The position numbers and the translations under genes were made by a program. A stretch of 64,000 nt of DNA from Bacteroidota bacterium. Its GTDB lineage: Bacteria > Bacteroidota > Bacteroidia > Chitinophagales > JADIYW01. Numbering within the stretch: position 1 is the stretch's first letter; the number at the start of each line of letters is the position of its first letter. This document shows positions 54,002 to 62,396 of the stretch, one piece after another. Location of the stretch: NCBI GenBank assembly GCA_963169645.1, contig CAUJCO010000007.1, forward strand, positions 98,737-162,736, read 5' to 3'. Below the pieces are notes generated by a model. It worked only from the letters and a program-made list of their open reading frames with translations. It was not told the DNA's origin and made no database searches.

Positions 54002-54568
54002 TTCAATCAACCGAACCGGAAACTCAATTTCTATATCTGTTTCACCGAATGCATTTGTAATATCACCATTGTAAACTGCTAAACCATTTTTATCGGGTTG
54101 ATGTCGTAAAATTATTTTTAACTTTCCAATGGTTGGTGTATTATCTGTATCAAAAGAAAAATGTAAACCTATCGGATTATCATTTATATCGTTTGGAGCT
54201 TGATATGCAAAATTTTTTATTGTTGTATTGGGTATAGATTGATAAAAGAATTGATGCATATCACCTTCTTCTAAGACCTCATTCGTGATAGTATCAATTG
54301 GAATTGCAGCCTTATTAAACAAAGAAATGGAAACTTGATATGTTGCATTTTTTTCTAACAATAAACTATCTATAGTTGCCGGCATTCCTCCAACACCATC
54401 AATATCTTCAAATGAAAATTGGGTAATGGTATTACTTCCATTTTTCTGTACACTTAATGTTAAAGTAGTAATCAATTCTTCTTCATTTATTGGAATGGGA
54501 TTTTTTTGACATGCATTTGTCATTATCAAAAAACAACCCAAAATAAACATTCCATTTTTACTATTCAT
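53999..54568 (-). CDS. Lipoprotein partnered with a TonB-dependent receptor
   Basis: A 189-residue lipoprotein: signal MNSKNGMFILGCFLIMTNAC with the lipobox cysteine at 20. The mature domain is beta-rich with ITTLTLSVQKNGSN, FEDIDGVGG, GDMHQFFYQ and LRHQPDKNGLAVYNGD. Similar proteins occur next to TonB-dependent receptors in many Bacteroidota and are often labelled type 1 periplasmic binding fold superfamily; that label is recalled, not checked. The start follows the receptor stop by 15 bp, so the two are one operon. Probably a surface ligand-capture partner of the receptor. Confidence 0.75.
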   Translation of the reverse strand: MNSKNGMFILGCFLIMTNACQKNPIPINEEELITTLTLSVQKNGSNTITQFSFEDIDGVGGMPATIDSLLLEKNATYQVSISLFNKAAIPIDTITNEVLEEGDMHQFFYQSIPNTTIKNFAYQAPNDINDNPIGLHFSFDTDNTPTIGKLKIILRHQPDKNGLAVYNGDITNAFGETDIEIEFPVRLIE

Positions 54569-54583
54569 TTTATCTATTTTAAA

Positions 54584-56902
54584 TTAATTAAACTCGTATT
54601 TCAATCTAAAAACTAAATTCCAACCCATTTCATCTGTAAAATATCTAAATCGATTTAGATAATCGCGATACGCAACATTTGTAATATTTTCACCAGAAAC
54701 TGAAAAGGATATTTTATTTTTTTCGTTTATACTATATTGACAACCTGTCTGCATGTTTAATGTATAATATGCTTTCGGAGATGGTTTAAGATCAGTAATT
54801 GATGCAGGGATTTTACGTTGCTTAAAAACATAATGTACATTAATATTGAAAAATACATTTTTTATTTTTTTAAAATCATGATGTAATTCCATACTACTAC
54901 TCAATCTATCTGCGGGCATAAAGATTAAATACTCGTTTGATTTTGTATTTTTTCCTCGAACGATAGATGATTTAAATTGTAAGGATAGAAATTTTAGTGG
55001 TGCTGAATTTACTTGCACATCCAACCCAATTAATCGTGCATTGGTTTGATAATACTTAAAAGCAGGAAATGCACCTCTAATTGTTAGAATAGGCTCCGGT
55101 AATGGTGCCACGTAAATATAATCGTACACTTTCGATGCATAAAATCCTGTTTCTATTTGTAAGTATTTTTTATAGTTAGTCGTAAGTGTCGTCATCCATT
55201 TTATGGCATTTTCTGGATGTAAATTTTCATTTCCAAACTCGATAGCAGCAACGCCATGATGCAAACCTTCACTAAATAATTCATTGGCATTTGGGTAACG
55301 AGCATTGAATGAAATAGTACTTTGGATTTTAAAAATCTCCTTTAAATCTATCCAATTAAATCCCAAAACAAACGCATAAGTATGAAAATTAAAAATTGGT
55401 TTTTGCAACACATTATTCTTGTCAAATTTTAATGCTTTAAATCGAGTATAATCGTAGCGAGCAGCAAGTTCTATTATTGCTCTTTTTATTGTAAAATATT
55501 CCAAATCATACACACCAAATGAATAGGAATAATAATCCGGAATTAGAGGCCGAATGCCGGTTTCTGCATTATTATAATTGTGTTGTGCCTGAAATGAAAT
55601 TCCACTTGTGCCATTACTTGTTGATTTGTTAATCTTGTTTTGTCTTGCGTAAGAAGTTGCAATATTATTGGACATTAAATGCATGTCTAAAGAAGGAATA
55701 GTGGAACGGTTGCTGCGTCTAATATCGAACTCTTTTCTGTTGTTAAGTTGAAACGCATAAATAATTTCTAGCTTCTGCTCATTTTTAAAAAACTTTTTGA
55801 TTTTAGCATTGGCAATATGATGTCCAATTTTTTGTTTTGGATTTTGAATACGATACGAAAATGGTGTAATATTGATTGGTGTATCGCTTGCAATCGCATT
55901 TTGTAAATCGGTCAAATTCCCAATATGTGCAGCTTTCAATATACCAATTTCTTGATGAAACACTGAATAAGAAAAATCAACATCCCATTTATTTTTAAAA
56001 AATCCGATAGAAGACAATATATTTCCTTCTTGTAATCCGGTATTATTTAATACGTACTGCGGTGCACTTACGTCGCCACTCCGCTTGTATGTTCCTTGCA
56101 ACATATAAGCAATATGCTTTTTAAATCCTTGTTCGATTTTTGCTGAAGTAGCTATACTTTTTCCATTTGTTTGTGCAACCAAACTAACATTAGCCTGTAT
56201 ATTTTTATATTTTTTTAGAGATGGAGTTTCTAAGATTATCATTCCACCAATCGCATCACTCGAATAGACAAGACTTCCTACTCCTTTAATTACTTTTATA
56301 TTGGAGGCACTAAAAGGGTCAATTTCCGGAGCATGTTCTGTTCCCCAATCTTGAGATTCTAATTTTATTCCATTATTTATTAGTACAATTCTACTACCCG
56401 ACATTCCATGAATAATAGGTTTACTAATATTGGTTCCTGTTTTCAATTGGGTTATGCCATTTACATTTGATAAAATTTCGCCGATACTTTTGCCTTCTAA
56501 GCGTTTTAAACTTTCTTTAGAAATTACGTGATGTGTTTGTGTGCTTACATCTGAAACTTTAAAAGTGGTCAAAATAAACTCTTGCAATTCTGCTGCGTGA
56601 TGCGCTAAATAAAAATTAGCAAAAGTGTGTTTATCGATAACGATTGGAATAGTATCGGGCAAGCAGCCAATATGTTCAATTATTAAAGTATAATTTCCCT
56701 TACAAAGATTTTCGATAGTATAATTTCCAATCGAATCTGCAATAACACCTTTCTTTAGTTCTTGAATATAAATAGATGCATAACTCAACGGTGATTTATC
56801 ATGTTGATCTATAATTTTACCAGACACAAACAAACTACAATCTGTAGCGAAACTAAAGTTTGTGCCAATTATCAATAGAGTTAAAAGTATTTTTTGCAAC
56901 AC
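54584..56902 (-). CDS. TonB-dependent outer-membrane receptor
   Basis: A 772-residue receptor. Signal peptide (MLQKILLTLLIIGTNFSFA), a CarboxypepD-like beta-sandwich (about 22-105), plug domain (about 120-230, including GISGITQLKTGTNISKP-type plug strands and SDAIGGMIIL) and a 22-strand barrel ending in FRLKYEFN with a terminal aromatic/N-type strand. The start is GTG 56902; no ATG is available. It is first in an operon with the lipoprotein and is controlled by the promoter/operator at 56895-56947. The ligand is likely a metal or metal chelate, judging from the Fur-type operators; this is inference. Confidence 0.9.
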   Translation of the reverse strand: MLQKILLTLLIIGTNFSFATDCSLFVSGKIIDQHDKSPLSYASIYIQELKKGVIADSIGNYTIENLCKGNYTLIIEHIGCLPDTIPIVIDKHTFANFYLAHHAAELQEFILTTFKVSDVSTQTHHVISKESLKRLEGKSIGEILSNVNGITQLKTGTNISKPIIHGMSGSRIVLINNGIKLESQDWGTEHAPEIDPFSASNIKVIKGVGSLVYSSDAIGGMIILETPSLKKYKNIQANVSLVAQTNGKSIATSAKIEQGFKKHIAYMLQGTYKRSGDVSAPQYVLNNTGLQEGNILSSIGFFKNKWDVDFSYSVFHQEIGILKAAHIGNLTDLQNAIASDTPINITPFSYRIQNPKQKIGHHIANAKIKKFFKNEQKLEIIYAFQLNNRKEFDIRRSNRSTIPSLDMHLMSNNIATSYARQNKINKSTSNGTSGISFQAQHNYNNAETGIRPLIPDYYSYSFGVYDLEYFTIKRAIIELAARYDYTRFKALKFDKNNVLQKPIFNFHTYAFVLGFNWIDLKEIFKIQSTISFNARYPNANELFSEGLHHGVAAIEFGNENLHPENAIKWMTTLTTNYKKYLQIETGFYASKVYDYIYVAPLPEPILTIRGAFPAFKYYQTNARLIGLDVQVNSAPLKFLSLQFKSSIVRGKNTKSNEYLIFMPADRLSSSMELHHDFKKIKNVFFNINVHYVFKQRKIPASITDLKPSPKAYYTLNMQTGCQYSINEKNKISFSVSGENITNVAYRDYLNRFRYFTDEMGWNLVFRLKYEFN

Positions 56903-56947
56903 AATTGCAAATATACAAATTTGTTTTAAAAATGCAACTTTGTTGCG
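56895..56947. promoter_or_regulatory. Two matching 15-bp palindromic operators at the receptor promoter
   Basis: Box 1 (56933-56947) TGCAAC-TTT-GTTGCG and box 2 (56895-56909) TGCAAC-ACA-ATTGCA share the plan TGCAAC-N3-RTTGCR. Box 1 covers the -33 element and box 2 covers the predicted start of transcription and the GTG. Two sites 38 bp apart with this symmetry suit a dimeric repressor of the Fur/Zur kind. Confidence 0.65.
56908..56937 (-). promoter_or_regulatory. Promoter of the TonB receptor operon
   Basis: On the minus strand TTG (56937-56935), 19 nt, TATATTTG (56915-56908): a perfect match to the Bacteroidota consensus. Transcription would start close to the GTG at 56902, so the mRNA may be leaderless. 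Confidence 0.75.
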
Positions 56948-56950
56948 AAA

Positions 56951-57003
56951 GAGATGTGAGATATGAGATATGAGATGTGAGTAGTAAGATGTGAGTAGTA
57001 AGA
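56951..57003. repeat. Short tandem repeat, GAGATRT heptamers (cluster B, part 1)
   Basis: Units GAGATGT, GAGATAT, GAGATAT, GAGATGT, then GAGTAGTAAGAT-type units. It starts 4 bp beyond operator box 1 of the receptor promoter. Same unit as cluster A part 1. Confidence 0.9.
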
Positions 57004-57030
57004 TTAATTTTGAATTTTAGGACTAGACAC

Positions 57031-57170
57031 TACTCTCTACTCTCTACTCTCTACTCTCTACTCTCTACTCTCTACTCTCTACTCTCTACTCTCTACTCTC
57101 TACTCTCTACTCTCTACTCTCTACTCTCTACTCACTACTCTCTACTCTCTACTCTCTACTCTCTACTCTA
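57031..57170. repeat. Heptamer satellite (CTCTACT)n, about 20 units (cluster B, part 2)
   Basis: A nearly perfect 7-bp satellite of about 139 bp with one variant unit (CTCACTA near 57130). The last unit supplies the stop codon of the IF-2B family gene: CTA at 57168-57170 is TAG on the minus strand. It lies between that gene and the TonB receptor promoter. Confidence 0.95.
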
Positions 57171-58070
57171 AAAGAAATTAGTTACCAAAACCTTGTCGAT
57201 TTTATCTACAAGTTCAATTGGCGTAAATGCTTCTTTTTCTAAAATAAATTTTGATATTAGTTGATTGGGCACTTCTTCGATATGATTAAAAATAACTTCA
57301 ATATTTTGCGGTGCATTTTTCCAAATTGTATCTCCTGATTTTATTTCGCTACCTATCATTGTATCTATAACGGATTGAGGGAAAAATTTCTTGTTTAAAA
57401 TTTTTCTACTATCAGCCAATACAAAAACCGGAATGCGATAATATTGTGCTGCTGCTGCAATTAAATGAGCACCGGATTTTGTTATAAAGGTTTCGTGCAT
57501 AATGATATCACAACCTAATAATATGATATCAATTTTAGGTAAATATTTTCCCAAACTAGCATCGTCAATAACCGTTACGGGAACACCTTTCTGTGCGATT
57601 ATTTTAGCTTGTTTTTTTCCAATTTTATCATCTAACGAAATCAACTGAATGATACTAAATTTCTTCTGTTGCACACTCCACAATTCAATTAAAGATTGTA
57701 CATTCAAATCATTGCCATGTAATAAAATAGTTTTCTCCGAAAAATCAAATTGTTGATTTGCAATTTCTGCAGTTTTACGGTCAACATTTTTCCATCTTTC
57801 GTGAAAAACTTCCAACAATTCTTTAATTACAATCGGTTGATTTTCGGGATCTATCTTTAACAAAAAATGATTGATATAATGATTTACGGAAGTAATATTG
57901 GGTTTTTCAGCAATAACCGTTCGTAGGCCTTTAAGCATCTCACGAACGGAATTAGAAATCTTATTATCAGAAATTAAAGAAATTAGATTGTTAGCGGTTT
58001 TAATAGCATTTTGCAAAGCTTTAGCACTTTCAACAATTGGGTTATCTGTTATTTTTTTTAAGATGCTCAT
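57168..58070 (-). CDS. IF-2B (eIF2B alpha/beta/delta-like) family protein
   Basis: A 300-residue protein of the eIF2B/ribose-1,5-bisphosphate isomerase/methylthioribose-1-P isomerase superfamily. The N-terminal helical domain is followed by a Rossmann-like domain with the family features LHGNDLNVQSLIELW, LLGCDIIMHETFITKSGAHLIAAAAQ and IPVFVLADSRK. The CDIIMHE pattern keeps the acidic residue of the D in the active isomerases only loosely. Function in bacteria is unclear; a sugar-phosphate isomerase is possible. Its stop codon is formed by the satellite repeat. Confidence 0.75.
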   Translation of the reverse strand: MSILKKITDNPIVESAKALQNAIKTANNLISLISDNKISNSVREMLKGLRTVIAEKPNITSVNHYINHFLLKIDPENQPIVIKELLEVFHERWKNVDRKTAEIANQQFDFSEKTILLHGNDLNVQSLIELWSVQQKKFSIIQLISLDDKIGKKQAKIIAQKGVPVTVIDDASLGKYLPKIDIILLGCDIIMHETFITKSGAHLIAAAAQYYRIPVFVLADSRKILNKKFFPQSVIDTMIGSEIKSGDTIWKNAPQNIEVIFNHIEEVPNQLISKFILEKEAFTPIELVDKIDKVLVTNFF

Positions 58071-58115
58071 TGTTTATATAAAATATAGAAACAAAAAAAA
58101 ATTATGATACACAAA

Positions 58116-58679
58116 CTACAAAGCCGGTTTCCATTTAATATTGCAACCCAAGCTTGGAATTTGCACGTCGCTTACGGGCAAACCATTTAAAATATTATCT
58201 AAAGCAGCACGAATATCTTTTCCATCAGAAATGCTATCGTTTTTAGGTCTGGAATTATCTAATTGTCCGCGATACACACATTTTAAGTCAGCATCAAAAA
58301 TACTAAAATCAGGTGTGCATGCCGCGTGATATGCTTTGGCTACGTCTTGAGTTTCATCGTACAAATAGGGAAAAGGATATTGTTCATTCTTGGCTGTTTC
58401 TTTCATAAAATGTGGTGCATCATCCGGGTAATTTTCTACATCATTAGAGCTTATAGCCACAAAGGCAATTCCTTTAGGAAAATAATCATTTGCCAATGAA
58501 ACCAATTGTTTATTAACGTGCTTTACATACGGACAATGATTACATATAAACATAATAACGGTTGCTTTCTCACCTTTTATTTCTTGAAGTGATTTCATTG
58601 TATCAGAAACCGTATCTATTAAAGTAAAATTTGGTGCTATAAAGCCTAAAGGTATTCGTGTTGTTTCCGTTGCTGCCAT
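58116..58679 (-). CDS. Thioredoxin-like AhpC/TSA-family protein
   Basis: A 187-residue thioredoxin-fold protein. The active-site region FICNHCPYVKHV has a CxxC (C-N-H-C) followed by cis-Pro-type loops, and DFSIFDADLKCVYRGQLDNSRP and SLGCNIKWKPAL complete the fold, as in thioredoxin-family proteins of the TlpA/AhpC-TSA group. No signal peptide is present, so it is probably cytoplasmic. Redox role; partner unknown. A perfect -7-like TATATTTG lies at 58728-58721. Confidence 0.82.
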   Translation of the reverse strand: MAATETTRIPLGFIAPNFTLIDTVSDTMKSLQEIKGEKATVIMFICNHCPYVKHVNKQLVSLANDYFPKGIAFVAISSNDVENYPDDAPHFMKETAKNEQYPFPYLYDETQDVAKAYHAACTPDFSIFDADLKCVYRGQLDNSRPKNDSISDGKDIRAALDNILNGLPVSDVQIPSLGCNIKWKPAL

Positions 58680-58915
58680 AAATCTGAAAATGTAATTAAT
58701 TTAAGTTTTTTTCAATTTTTCAAATATATACAATTGTACGTAAAAAGTGTATCAAGTATTCCACAATCTCGCTTATCCAATAAATACAACTAACAAATAG
58801 TGGAAATTTCTATTTTTGAAGATACAGTTACTTTTAGAACTTTGGATAAACAAAAGTTGAAAAAGTATTGTATTTTTCATCTTTATTTAAATACAATTAC
58901 AAATAAAATAGATTA

Positions 58916-59620
58916 ATGAAAAATTGGGTACAAAAAATATGGAAGTGGACGAAAAGATTGGTTGTAGCATTTTTTGTATTAAGCATACTATCCACATTAC
59001 TCTTTCGTTTTATACCAATTCCTGTAACGCCATTGATGATAATTCGTTGTGTGGAACAGGTGGCATCCGGTGAAGCACCTAAAATCAAAAAGGATTGGGT
59101 TCCAATGAAAGAGATTTCATCGAATTTAGTATTAGCTGTAATCGCATCTGAAGATCAAAAATTTGCAGAACATTTTGGATTTGATTTTGAAGCTATTGAA
59201 AAAGTAGCCAAACAAAATATTAAACTTCAAAAAAGAGGCAAACCAATTAAGGGTGGTAGCACCATCAGCCAGCAATGTGCTAAAAATGTATATTTATTTC
59301 CTCAACGCAGTTGGATTCGAAAAGGATTTGAAGTGTATTTTACATTTTTAATCGAAGTTTTTTGGAGCAAAAAACGCATTATGGAAGTATATCTAAATGT
59401 AATTGAAATGGGAAATGGCATTTATGGTGCTCAGGCTGCAGCTGAAACATTTTTTAAAACAGATGCTAAAAATTTAAGCAAGGCTGAAGCGGCCACTTTA
59501 GCTGCCGTGTTACCTAATCCTAGAAAATGGAATGCCGGAAAACCGACATCTTATATTAACCGACGTAAAAATTGGATTTTAAGACAAATGGGCCATTTAC
59601 GCGGTTCGGTAAACCTTTAG
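58916..59620 (+). CDS. mtgA: Monofunctional peptidoglycan transglycosylase
   Basis: Polymerises glycan strands from lipid II. A 234-residue GT51 enzyme: N-terminal transmembrane helix (about 14-33), then motif 1 ASEDQKFAEHFGFDFEAI with the catalytic Glu, motif 2 KGGSTISQQCAKN, KKRIMEVYLNVIEMGNGIYG and the C-terminal NPRKWNAG. No transpeptidase domain, as in MtgA. Monocistronic, 235 bp after the divergent thioredoxin-like gene; the gap holds only AT-rich sequence and a possible -7 TATTTTTG at 58811-58818. Confidence 0.94.
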   Translation: MKNWVQKIWKWTKRLVVAFFVLSILSTLLFRFIPIPVTPLMIIRCVEQVASGEAPKIKKDWVPMKEISSNLVLAVIASEDQKFAEHFGFDFEAIEKVAKQNIKLQKRGKPIKGGSTISQQCAKNVYLFPQRSWIRKGFEVYFTFLIEVFWSKKRIMEVYLNVIEMGNGIYGAQAAAETFFKTDAKNLSKAEAATLAAVLPNPRKWNAGKPTSYINRRKNWILRQMGHLRGSVNL

Positions 59621-59694
59621 CTATCATAATCTTAACACAATTTGGCACATAATTTAGTGTGATTAATTGTATTTTTGCATCCGCAACAAAATAA

Positions 59695-60846
59695 ATGACA
59701 TTTATAGACTCTAAAATATATTACGTACGGATGCGTACGCATGCAAGGTTTGTTTATTTACATTGCATTAAACATTTCACAATTCGTCGTTTCTTCATCG
59801 GCATTTTATATTTTCTTGTTATTTTGCTTGTAAGCATTCTCAATATCACAACACGATTATTAGACGAGTTATTATTTCCAAACTATAAAGATATCACGAT
59901 AAAACAACCGGTATTCATAATTAGTAATCCGAGAAGTGGTACTACTTTTTTGCATCGTTTACTTTGCTTAGATGAAGAAAAATTTGTGTATAATTTATTA
60001 TATCACACCACGTTTCCATCTATAACACTCTATCGTATCATTCAGTTTTTTAGTGCTATTGATAATAAAATAGGTAAGCCATTACACCATCTTATTGATT
60101 GGATAAACACAAAAATGTTTGGAGGTTGGGATGATATTCATGCCACCGGATTTAATAAATCAGAAGAAGATGAAGGCTTACATTTTATTTCCGGTATTTC
60201 AGCAAGCGTTGGTTTGGTTACGCCATTTTTGAAAGAGTTTAAAGAATTATATATTCCGGATAAGTTGGATGATACAACTAAAAAATACATCAAAGCATAT
60301 TATAAAAGCACTATTCAACGCTGGATGTATGCATTAGGTAGCGACAAAATATTTTTAAGTAAAACAGTAATGAGCTCGGGACGATTAGAAATGCTACACG
60401 AGTTATTTCCTGATGTAAAAATCATCTTTTTAATCCGAAATCCTTACCAAGCCATTCCTTCATTTACTTCAATGTTTGCAGAGCCTTGGACTGCTTTACA
60501 TCCATCTATTCCGGAAAACTCTGAAGCGTATAGAGAATGGGGCGAATTAGGTATATCTTACTACAAATATTTCAACGAACAAAAACAGAATTTTAAGCAA
60601 GAAAATTTCATAACTGTTGCCTATACAGATTTAGTTTCACATCCAAAACAAACAGTTTTAAAAATTTACGACCAATTACAATTAGAAATCACTCCTGAAT
60701 TTTTAGATAAATTAGAAGTAGCCACTTCTACAGCGAAAAAATATAAAAGTACCCACAATTATTCTTTAGAAACGTATGGTTTCAACAAAGAACATATTTA
60801 CACTGAATTGAAGTTTATTTTTGATGAATTTGGATTTGAGAAATAG
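59695..60846 (+). CDS. Membrane-associated sulfotransferase
   Basis: A 383-residue PAPS-dependent sulfotransferase. An N-terminal hydrophobic helix (FFIGILYFLVILLVSILNI) is followed by the 5'-PSB loop ISNPRSGTTFLHRLL (the PRSGTT binds the 5' phosphosulphate), SKTVMSSGRLEML and the 3'-phosphate segment IFLIRNPYQAIPSF. The acceptor may be a lipid or glycan at the inner membrane; unknown. A -7-like TATTTTTG lies at 59670-59677. It converges on holA, 5 bp apart. Confidence 0.82.
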   Translation: MTFIDSKIYYVRMRTHARFVYLHCIKHFTIRRFFIGILYFLVILLVSILNITTRLLDELLFPNYKDITIKQPVFIISNPRSGTTFLHRLLCLDEEKFVYNLLYHTTFPSITLYRIIQFFSAIDNKIGKPLHHLIDWINTKMFGGWDDIHATGFNKSEEDEGLHFISGISASVGLVTPFLKEFKELYIPDKLDDTTKKYIKAYYKSTIQRWMYALGSDKIFLSKTVMSSGRLEMLHELFPDVKIIFLIRNPYQAIPSFTSMFAEPWTALHPSIPENSEAYREWGELGISYYKYFNEQKQNFKQENFITVAYTDLVSHPKQTVLKIYDQLQLEITPEFLDKLEVATSTAKKYKSTHNYSLETYGFNKEHIYTELKFIFDEFGFEK

Positions 60847-60851
60847 TACTA

Positions 60852-61850
60852 TTATTTCATTACTTTAAATACTAACTCTTTAAGCAAATCGGCATCTGTG
60901 TTATTTCCGGTTGCGTATAATCCTTTTGCTTTGGCATCGTATTCACATAGCAAATGAAGGATTTCCATCGTTTTGGATGGTGCATAAAATTTCACGCCAT
61001 TGCTTACATCTTGCGGTATCCAACCAATAGCAGCCGTTGCCGCTTTCACATCTTTAAGTTGATGTAAAACAAATAGTTTACTAAAATGATTATACATGTA
61101 AGCTATAATGGGAATAAGTGGACCAGCTTTTGGATTCTTTTCAAAATAAAATACCATTTTCATCGCTTTCGAAAAATCTCTTTTTACAATTGCACTGTTA
61201 AATTCAGTGATATTATACTCTTTCGAAATACCGATATATTTTTCAATGATATCGTGCGAGATTTCTTCATTTTCTTGTAGCATCACACTCAACTTATCGA
61301 TTTCGCGTGCAATGCGAGACAAATCATTTCCTAAATTTTCTGCCAGCATCTTGGCTGCATCCTCCTTAATTATAAACTTATTTTTCTGCACGTACTTACT
61401 AATCCAACTCGGCAATACGTCATCATTTATTTTCTTAGATTCAACAAATACTGTAGTTTTCTCTATGAGCTTGGCAATTTTAGTCCGTTTATCGAGTGCT
61501 TTATTTTTATGCGCAAAAACCAGTATAGTTGATTTTACGGGATTCTCAAAATATTTCTCAAAAACTTCCCAATCTTTCACTTTAATATCTTGTGCTTCGC
61601 GAACGATAACTACACGTCTTTCTGCAAAAGTTGGATATTGTGTAGCTTCATTTTTAATTGAAATAACATCGGCATCTTTTCCATAAAAAAGCGAGAAATT
61701 AAAATCTTTTTCGTGTGGTTGTAATGCGTGTTCGGAAATATAATTTTCAATCAAATCTATATAATATGCTTCTTCTCCAAAAAGAAAATAAACAGGCTCG
61801 AACTTGTTGGCGTGTAAATCTTTAAGAATAGAATCAATGGTAACGGCCAA
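60852..61850 (-). CDS. holA: DNA polymerase III delta subunit
   Basis: Wrench subunit that opens the sliding clamp. A 332-residue AAA+-fold protein without functional Walker motifs: FLFGEEAYYIDLIE near 23, then VVIVREAQDIKVKDWEVFEKYFENP, the linker SWISKYVQKNKFIIKEDAAKMLAENLGNDLSRI and the C-terminal collar KAGPLIPIIAYMYNHFSKL. Length and order match HolA of Bacteroidota. Confidence 0.93.
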   Translation of the reverse strand: MAVTIDSILKDLHANKFEPVYFLFGEEAYYIDLIENYISEHALQPHEKDFNFSLFYGKDADVISIKNEATQYPTFAERRVVIVREAQDIKVKDWEVFEKYFENPVKSTILVFAHKNKALDKRTKIAKLIEKTTVFVESKKINDDVLPSWISKYVQKNKFIIKEDAAKMLAENLGNDLSRIAREIDKLSVMLQENEEISHDIIEKYIGISKEYNITEFNSAIVKRDFSKAMKMVFYFEKNPKAGPLIPIIAYMYNHFSKLFVLHQLKDVKAATAAIGWIPQDVSNGVKFYAPSKTMEILHLLCEYDAKAKGLYATGNNTDADLLKELVFKVMK

Positions 61851-61962
61851 AATTAGATATTATTTAGTTGTACAATTTACAATATAAAATTCGAATGCAA
61901 AAAATCATACAACATAAAAACATCCACAGAAATTGTGCAGTGTTAGCTTTTATAATTGAAGC

Positions 61963-62086
61963 AATGTAGTAATGAAATAATGTAGTAATGTAGTAATGTA
62001 GTAATGTAGTAATGAAATAATGAAATAATGAAATAATGAAATAATGAAATAATGAAATAATGTAATATTTAGTAATGTAGTAATGA
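61963..62086. repeat. Octamer satellite GTAGTAAT / GAAATAAT (cluster C, part 1)
   Basis: About fifteen 8-bp units: a run of GTAGTAAT interrupted and followed by a run of GAAATAAT, then GTAGTAAT again. It is the reverse complement of the TTACTACA array of cluster A. It sits in the 546-bp gap between holA and the T9SS gene. Confidence 0.9.
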
Positions 62087-62100
62087 CATACTATATACTA

Positions 62101-62138
62101 CTGATATCTCATGTCTCACTACTTACTACTCACTACTC
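62101..62138. repeat. Short block of CTACT/TCATGTCTC units (cluster C, part 2)
   Basis: The block ATATCTCATGTCTCACTAC followed by TTACTACTCACTACTC is the reverse complement of the GAGACATGAGATAT...GAGTAGTA units of clusters A and B. From 62139 to 62396 there is no gene; 62145-62170 reads ACCGCAAAGTGCTCAAAG, a phrase I have seen as an intergenic relic in Bacteroidota. Confidence 0.7.
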
Positions 62139-62362
62139 AAAATATTAACCGCAAAGTGCTCAAAGTTATTTCAATATCATTCCCGTGATAATAGAAAAAC
62201 TTTTTACTAAGTAACTGAACGAGTATCAAATACCTATTGACTAATGTCAAATAATATTTTCATTTTGATACATTCAATATATCCGAAACATTAATTAACA
62301 CTATTAAAACGCAAAAAAAACACATTTTGATTTTTATCAAAGCGAGTAAACAAATTACATTC

Positions 62363-62370
62363 TAATTTTG
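62363..62370 (+). promoter_or_regulatory. Candidate -7 promoter element of the T9SS cargo gene
   Basis: TAATTTTG matches TAnnTTTG perfectly and lies 26 bp before the ATG at 62397. No TTG is found 19-21 bp upstream, so it is only a candidate. Confidence 0.4.
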
Positions 62371-62396
62371 AAAACGTAAACAACATAAAATCTATT

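Noticed and set aside
57031..57170. CRISPR array
   Set aside because: Units are 7 bp and contiguous, with no spacers and no cas genes.
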